Shown: piece after piece, positions 60,301-64,000 of the stretch
How the letters are laid out: each line of letters starts with the position of its first letter
Position numbering within the stretch: position 1 is the stretch's first letter
Assembly: GCF_003055625.1 (NCBI RefSeq)
Contig: NZ_CP028811.1
Coordinates: 2,294,001 to 2,358,000 of the forward strand
Length of the DNA: 64,000 nt
Direction: 5' to 3'
From: Flavobacterium magnum
GTDB lineage: Bacteria > Bacteroidota > Bacteroidia > Flavobacteriales > Flavobacteriaceae
Made by a program: the position numbers and the translations under genes
The notes under the pieces: model-generated
Seen by the model: the letters and a program-made list of their open reading frames with translations, nothing else
Databases searched by the model: none
Told to the model about the DNA's origin: nothing

Positions 60301-62400
60301 AGCTATATCGACGTTCAGGCGAAGCTTCACGGCAGGATATTTTCCCCCGAAATCGCCTTCTGACACCAGGTCAAACGTAAGGTTTGGATCAGCCATACCC
60401 GCATTGGCTTCAAACCTACCGTTTCGGATGTTGCCTTGTACAGCGAGGTTTCTGTAATCATAGCCGTTAAAACGCGCCTTGATCAGGTTGACGGTTGCAG
60501 AAGCGCTCGCGGTTTTTGGATTCAGGCCGGTGCCCTTGATTTTCGCTTTCATGCTGACTTTTCCAAGAGAGTCGTTCCTGAGCAGGCGGCCCAGATCGAG
60601 ATTGTCCAGCGCAACATTACCATCGTATTGCTCGCGGTTTTTCACACGTTGGTCAAAACGACCGCTGACTTTCGCGTTACCAAAACTCGTGGTCAGCGCG
60701 AGATTTGTGGTGAAATTGTTGACCGCCCCCTTAAACTGGCCTTTGAGTGCGAGCCGTGAGGGCAGTTGAATGGTAGACGGCACAGTGCCCTTAGGGACAA
60801 ATCCGTTAATGTCTTTGGCCGAAGTTTGTAAGTCACGGATATTGAGATCAAAGTACGCAGTCTTCACATCGGGAAGCCCTTTGATTTTTCCACTTGCCGC
60901 GAGCCGTGTGCTGCCGATTCCGTCAATTTCCAGATTCGGGATGTTCAGGTCGGAGAGCTGCCCGTTCACTTCCCCGTTGATATTGAGTACTGCCTTTTTA
61001 TTGTCCCGGAACGGATTCGTGTCCGACAATGTAGGTACAAACAGTAAAATGTCCTCAAAAGCGATGTGGCTGTCCGCCAGCGAAGCATTTACCGAAACGC
61101 GCCCCGGATCCTGCTTTATGGCATCGAGTGACGGGTAAGCCACGGCAATTTGGTCGCGAACCAGTGTTTTTGGCGTTTTTAAATACAAATTCTTAAGCGA
61201 GGCGCCTTTGTCATGGTAGCTGAAATCTGTCTGCAACGATTCGATATCGACGCCGCTCTTTTCTTTTACCGAAAGTGAGGCGAGCGATCCGTAAATGCCG
61301 TTTTTGCTGTACCGAAGTTGATTGGCTTTGAGGTTGAAACCCGAAATGGTCATGTGTTTGTAATCAATGCCTTTTGCAACGGGTTTTGCATTTTCGTCGT
61401 CAAAACGGAACGCGATGTTGCTGAGCCGCGTGTTTTTTACATTGATTTTCCAATCGTTTGGCGTGCTGGCGGCGGGGGTAGCAGGAATTGGGATTTGTTG
61501 CTGTTTTCCTAATGTCAGTGCAGCGTTCAGGCCGTCAAGTTCCAAGTTGTCTATGATAATCTGTTGTCCGGGCAAATCCGACCTGTCAAAATCGATATTG
61601 AGTTTCCGCAGCTTAAGTCCGCTGTTAAGGCGTGTATCCTTATTGTCGTATGCCACATTAATTTTTGCCAGGCGGATTTTTCTGAGCCTGATATTCAGGT
61701 TTGGCGTGGACCTGACAATAGAATCGGTTTTTTGTATCGTGTTGACGGCAATTTCGCGTACGAGGTCACCTTGTTCCAGATTTAGTTTCAACCCACTGAG
61801 ATTGATTTCCGGAATATCGAAATCCATTTTTTGAAGGTCGAATGTGCGGACATCGGTATCAAAATGCGTGAGTTTTACTTTAAGGTCGTTTTTTGAGATC
61901 GCATCGTCAAACCGAACATTGATGTTGTCGAGGCGCACTTTCTTTAGCGAAAATACCATTGGCGCGGAGGTGTCCTTCGCCTTGCCCGAATCAAAGGCCT
62001 TGACGATATAATCAAAATTGAACACGGAATCCCTGTCGCGTTTAACGTTCGCCGTAATCCCTTCGAGCATGACGGCGTTGAGTTCGACCTGATTGTCAAA
62101 AAGTTTGAAAAGGCTGATGTCGACCTTGATTTTTTTGCCTGCAAGCAGCGTATCCTTCTGCTGGCTTTCGAGGTATACATCTTCGAGAATAACATACTTG
62201 GGGAGGCCAAGTTCGATCCGACCTATTCGCACCGGAGTGTGGATTTTGCCTTCAAGGTAGCTAACGGCCTTGTCCTTGATGCGTTGCTGTACGTATGGAA
62301 CCTGGATCAGCAGCACCAAAAGCAGGAAAAGCCCAAGGATCGAGCCCACTGTCCATGCCAATATTTTAAGGGTTTTCCTTACGTATTTATTCAATGCCAT
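57301..62400 (-). CDS. tamB: TamB: inner-membrane-anchored translocation/assembly protein
   Basis: A 1699-residue AsmA/TamB-type protein. One N-terminal anchor helix (about 10-32, ILAWTVGSILGLFLLLVLLI) is followed by a very long beta-helical groove made of repeated short strands, and the conserved TamB C-terminal domain (about 1230-1640; EGSYEMTFNLIKRKFDIREG, ITLPEGNYGVASDV, LLLNRFIGENPF). The extreme C-terminus is a highly charged, Gln/Lys/Glu-rich tail of about 50 residues. It bridges the periplasm between inner membrane and TamL and may carry phospholipids. First gene of the tamB-tamL operon. Confidence 0.92.
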   Translation of the reverse strand: MALNKYVRKTLKILAWTVGSILGLFLLLVLLIQVPYVQQRIKDKAVSYLEGKIHTPVRIGRIELGLPKYVILEDVYLESQQKDTLLAGKKIKVDISLFKLFDNQVELNAVMLEGITANVKRDRDSVFNFDYIVKAFDSGKAKDTSAPMVFSLKKVRLDNINVRFDDAISKNDLKVKLTHFDTDVRTFDLQKMDFDIPEINLSGLKLNLEQGDLVREIAVNTIQKTDSIVRSTPNLNIRLRKIRLAKINVAYDNKDTRLNSGLKLRKLNIDFDRSDLPGQQIIIDNLELDGLNAALTLGKQQQIPIPATPAASTPNDWKINVKNTRLSNIAFRFDDENAKPVAKGIDYKHMTISGFNLKANQLRYSKNGIYGSLASLSVKEKSGVDIESLQTDFSYHDKGASLKNLYLKTPKTLVRDQIAVAYPSLDAIKQDPGRVSVNASLADSHIAFEDILLFVPTLSDTNPFRDNKKAVLNINGEVNGQLSDLNIPNLEIDGIGSTRLAASGKIKGLPDVKTAYFDLNIRDLQTSAKDINGFVPKGTVPSTIQLPSRLALKGQFKGAVNNFTTNLALTTSFGNAKVSGRFDQRVKNREQYDGNVALDNLDLGRLLRNDSLGKVSMKAKIKGTGLNPKTASASATVNLIKARFNGYDYRNLAVQGNIRNGRFEANAGMADPNLTFDLVSEGDFGGKYPAVKLRLNVDIADLSKLNLHAGVMKLRGKVDADIATADPDFLNGKISAYHFVIANEKEQFQLDSVNINAISTAERNALQLRSQFLKADIDGKYQLTKIGTAIANSVARYYDANPNSKKTATPPQQFAFRLNVINDPIIMKLMPQITRIEPIAISGRYNSVNDTISLNASISRLVYGANTISNAVIKLDKEDNALVYSALIDEVQSEQFRLPYTSLTGRIENNLIAYRLQLKDAKDKDHYIVAGTLKATGGDTELHLIPADLLLNYEPWLIADNNVVRFGSKGIYADNFELSNKGSAVKIQSQSTAANAPLAVDFKDFDIETISRMVQKDSLALGGRLNGNTVLRDLMKKPVFTSDLTISNFTFKKDTIGDIAIKVDNELLNTYRASVRITGQENLVNLDGTYRNDNSSFNMALAIDRLNIASIQPFTAGNITKGSGYISGDMKISGTVDAPKIIGGIQFHDGAFTVVKLNSPFSLMNDRIDFTETGIVFTDFSLSDAEKNSLKIKGKVNTTNYRDYGFDLNITADNFRAMDSKAKDNDLYYGKLFLDSRLAIKGDLNKPIVDGTIKINEDTRLTIVLPQQDPSIADREGIVEFIDQDSPQLTEKLLTDADLVSKTPFKGLDVSVNIEIDKDAELTMIIDKGNGDFVKVKGEARLSGGIDESGKTTLTGRYELQEGSYEMTFNLIKRKFDIREGSYILWTGEPTSADINVTAVYEANVAPIDLLDDQLGSVTPAVRNTYKQRLPFELLLNLKGELLKPDITFDITLPEGNYGVASDVTTNTRAKLDQLRQEPSELNKQVFALLLLNRFIGENPFASESGTSAEGMARQSVSKILSQQLNDLAGNLIKGVDIAFDLESTEDYTSGQRQNKTDLNVAVSKKLLNDRLKVTVGSNFDVEGEQQVNEQANTIAGDVSADYQLSKDGRYVLRAYRKNEYQVALQGQVIETGVAFIITMDYDKFRELFHRSKAEKREQRLRRQKEKEIRDKEAARKAAEFQEQQKEKEADQPNDTKKQ

Positions 62401-62491
62401 GCCACATCCAAATTTGAAACAAATTACTTACAAATTTGATGTATTCGGCTGTCTTTTGGGTTATAAAAGGGGTATTGATTGTTACAGAATT

Positions 62492-63514
62492 TCAATGTGG
62501 CGTATAGTTGTCACTGCTTGCTTGAGAAGTCCCAAATCTCCCCACAATCCCATCTATAATCTGCTGCGTCCTGTCAGGATAATCCACAGGGATCGGCTGG
62601 CCGTTTTCGAGCCAGTCCCTGATGACGGCTGCGTGTTCGACTTTCAGGTTTTTTGCGACTGCGACGCCCATCGCTTTCAAGGCTGCAGCATTCAGGTGTT
62701 GCTCATATTGGTTTTTCATTGGGATGACCAATAATTTCTTGCCGAGAAAAAGCGCTTCGGCAGGTGTCTCAAACCCCGCGCCGCACAATACGCCTGCACT
62801 CGAAGCCATGCTCGCCGTAAAGGCATTGCCGTCAATCGGGCGGATGGTGATGTTGTCTTTGGTGATTTTCTTTTTATTGTGCTTCGAGAAAACTTCCCAG
62901 CGCGCCTCAGGATAATCAGACAGGCGTTTGAGTAATTTCCTGTCATCGTATGCGGGAAGATACACCGTGTAGTGGCCGTCGTTGGTCACGGGATGGCGTC
63001 GCACCTGGTTTCGTATGACGGGCGTGAAAATGTTGGTTCCGTTTCCCGAAAAATGGAAACCGTAAGCGTGATCGGCAGGGGCGTAGTGCCCCAAGATGAG
63101 TTTGCCCATGCGGTCCACAGTGTCGGCAGCCGGATATTCCGGTGCAAGTACAGCAGACTGATGGCTCAGGGCAACGCAGGTTTTCCCCTGAAGGTAGCAG
63201 GCCCACGACGTGACCGGCTCAAAATCGCTGATCACAAGGTCATACTCTTTTACAGGCAGCCTGCGGATGTTCCTGACCAGTTTGCGCGTATTGGCCTTCG
63301 CGAAAGTCTTCCACAAATCTACACCGCCACTTTTCCCGAAAATGAAGCTGAGTCCGCGCACCTCAAACTGCACTGGAAATGGCAATTTCAAATCGCCCTG
63401 TGTGCCGCTGACAAGGATATCGACCTGCCCATGCCGCTGCAGGCACGGAATGATATCGACGGCGCGGCTGAGATGCCCGTTGCCCGTACCCTGTATGCCG
63501 TAAAGTATTTTCAT
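62492..63514 (-). CDS. Glycosyltransferase-family protein (GT28/GT1-like)
   Basis: A 340-residue soluble glycosyltransferase of GT-B type. N-terminal loop YGIQGTGNGHLSRAVDIIPC (about 5-24) is the MurG-like glycine-rich acceptor region. The C-terminal donor-sugar region is CGAGFETPAEALFLGKKLLVIPMKNQYEQHLNAAAL (about 260-295). Families of this type act on sugar nucleotides for surface glycans or glycolipids; substrate unknown. It starts 12 bases after the glycoside hydrolase stop, so the two probably form an operon. Confidence 0.85.
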   Translation of the reverse strand: MKILYGIQGTGNGHLSRAVDIIPCLQRHGQVDILVSGTQGDLKLPFPVQFEVRGLSFIFGKSGGVDLWKTFAKANTRKLVRNIRRLPVKEYDLVISDFEPVTSWACYLQGKTCVALSHQSAVLAPEYPAADTVDRMGKLILGHYAPADHAYGFHFSGNGTNIFTPVIRNQVRRHPVTNDGHYTVYLPAYDDRKLLKRLSDYPEARWEVFSKHNKKKITKDNITIRPIDGNAFTASMASSAGVLCGAGFETPAEALFLGKKLLVIPMKNQYEQHLNAAALKAMGVAVAKNLKVEHAAVIRDWLENGQPIPVDYPDRTQQIIDGIVGRFGTSQASSDNYTPH

Positions 63515-63526
63515 ATTTCGTGTTTT

Positions 63527-64000
63527 TTACAGTTGTCTTAAAAAATCCCGGTACCAGTATCCGGACTGCTTGATGGTGCGGCGCTGGGTTTCAAAATCGA
63601 CATGGATTAACCCGAAACGCGGATGGTAGCCTTCAGCCCATTCAAAATTGTCGGTCAGTGTCCAGACAAAATAGCCTTTGACATTCACACCTTCCTGTTG
63701 TGCCCGCAACAGTTCACGCAGGTGCGACTGGAGGTAGTCCCGGCGTCGGCTGTCGTATACGTGCCCGTTGACGACTGTGTCGGGAAATGCGGCCCCGTTC
63801 TCGGTGACAATAATTTTTTTGATTTTGTCGTAGGCATGCAGCCGCTTTAAGGTGTGGTACATCGACGGCGGGTACACTTCCCAACCCATTTCGGTTGTTT
63901 CCGAAGCGCGCTTTGTTGCCGGCACCAAACCTGCACCGATGTAGGGTGTAAAAAAGCGCGCGCGCACGATTTCCCGGGTGTAGCATTGCGCCCCTATAAA
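63527..64000 (-). CDS. GH1 beta-glucosidase-type hydrolase, C-terminal part (cut by window end)
   Basis: The last 157 codons of a family GH1 enzyme; the rest lies beyond the window. Reading in frame to base 64000 adds FIGAQCYTREIV before RARFFTPYIGAG, the usual NYYT-like strand of the barrel. The catalytic nucleophile is the Glu of IIVTENGAAFPD, and the aglycone/glycone-site motif VWTLTDNFEWAEGYHPRFGLIHVDF is complete. It retains the normal C-terminus (TIKQSGYWYRDFLRQL). Likely a beta-glucosidase or beta-galactosidase; localisation cannot be judged. Confidence 0.92.
   Translation of the reverse strand, partial: FIGAQCYTREIVRARFFTPYIGAGLVPATKRASETTEMGWEVYPPSMYHTLKRLHAYDKIKKIIVTENGAAFPDTVVNGHVYDSRRRDYLQSHLRELLRAQQEGVNVKGYFVWTLTDNFEWAEGYHPRFGLIHVDFETQRRTIKQSGYWYRDFLRQL

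Noticed and set aside
62492..63541. Long plus-strand frames opposite the glycosyltransferase gene
   Set aside because: Shadow frames; the minus-strand product has full GT-B motifs.

Overview
The window comes from a chromosome of a Bacteroidota bacterium, most likely a Flavobacteriaceae member close to Flavobacterium. Pointers are the -7 promoter words TAnnTTTG (twice with TTTG 18-19 bases upstream, upstream of pyrE and of the DUF1599 gene), the near absence of Shine-Dalgarno sequences, two proteins with T9SS-type C-terminal sorting domains, a TamL lipoprotein/TamB pair, fused isobutyryl-CoA mutase and the gene set folP / DUF1599 / MauE-like / tpiA. Base composition looks balanced by eye. The delta-60 repeat gene (about 16.0-18.8 kb), the 35.8-37.3 kb cluster and 46.7-47.3 kb are visibly more AT-rich. 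No insertion sequence, prophage, CRISPR array, tRNA or rRNA was seen.

Layout. 0-2.9 kb: a small unknown gene and DUF6671, then an SbtA-type bicarbonate permease with an exported beta-carbonic anhydrase. 2.9-7.3 kb: a three-gene type I secretion-like set (ABC exporter, HlyD adaptor, TolC channel) whose ATPase has a normal Walker A but degenerate other motifs. 7.3-16 kb: mostly housekeeping and small stress genes: MmcQ/YjbR, a voltage-gated K+ channel with a zinc ribbon, DUF3606, NUDIX, a Gfo/Idh/MocA oxidoreductase, an iron-permease-like protein, PASTA protein plus RluD-type pseudouridine synthase, ddl, DUF421 and coaD. 16-20.5 kb: delta-60 T9SS cargo, then NUDIX and pyrE, divergent from an extremely compact promoter, and an SRPBCC protein. 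20.6-28.5 kb: a stress and repair region (DUF2383, DUF72/YecE, Nei-like glycosylase, large-subunit catalase, DUF892) and cyanophycin synthetase. 28.6-33.6 kb: secreted proteins, mostly unknown. 33.8-41.2 kb: phosphohexomutase, an L,D-transpeptidase cluster, tandem DUF4197 genes, a metal-receptor-like protein, rlmH, folP. 41.2-45.4 kb: DUF1599, MauE/thioredoxin-like, DppB-type permease, thioredoxin lipoprotein, tpiA. 45.5-54.9 kb: acyltransferase, IcmF, TPR protein, alpha/beta hydrolase, DUF4173. 55-64 kb: TamL and TamB, a glycosyltransferase and the 3' part of a GH1 glycosidase cut by the window edge.

Most of the window is ordinary core genome. The items most worth a second look are: (1) the leader of the catalase gene, which carries two intrinsic terminators directly before the start codon plus mutually exclusive helices; (2) a structured, terminator-ended intergenic stretch at about 7.44-7.60 kb; (3) the pyrE promoter, which places the transcript start at the start codon; (4) the degenerate exporter ATPase; and (5) the bicarbonate permease/carbonic anhydrase pair.
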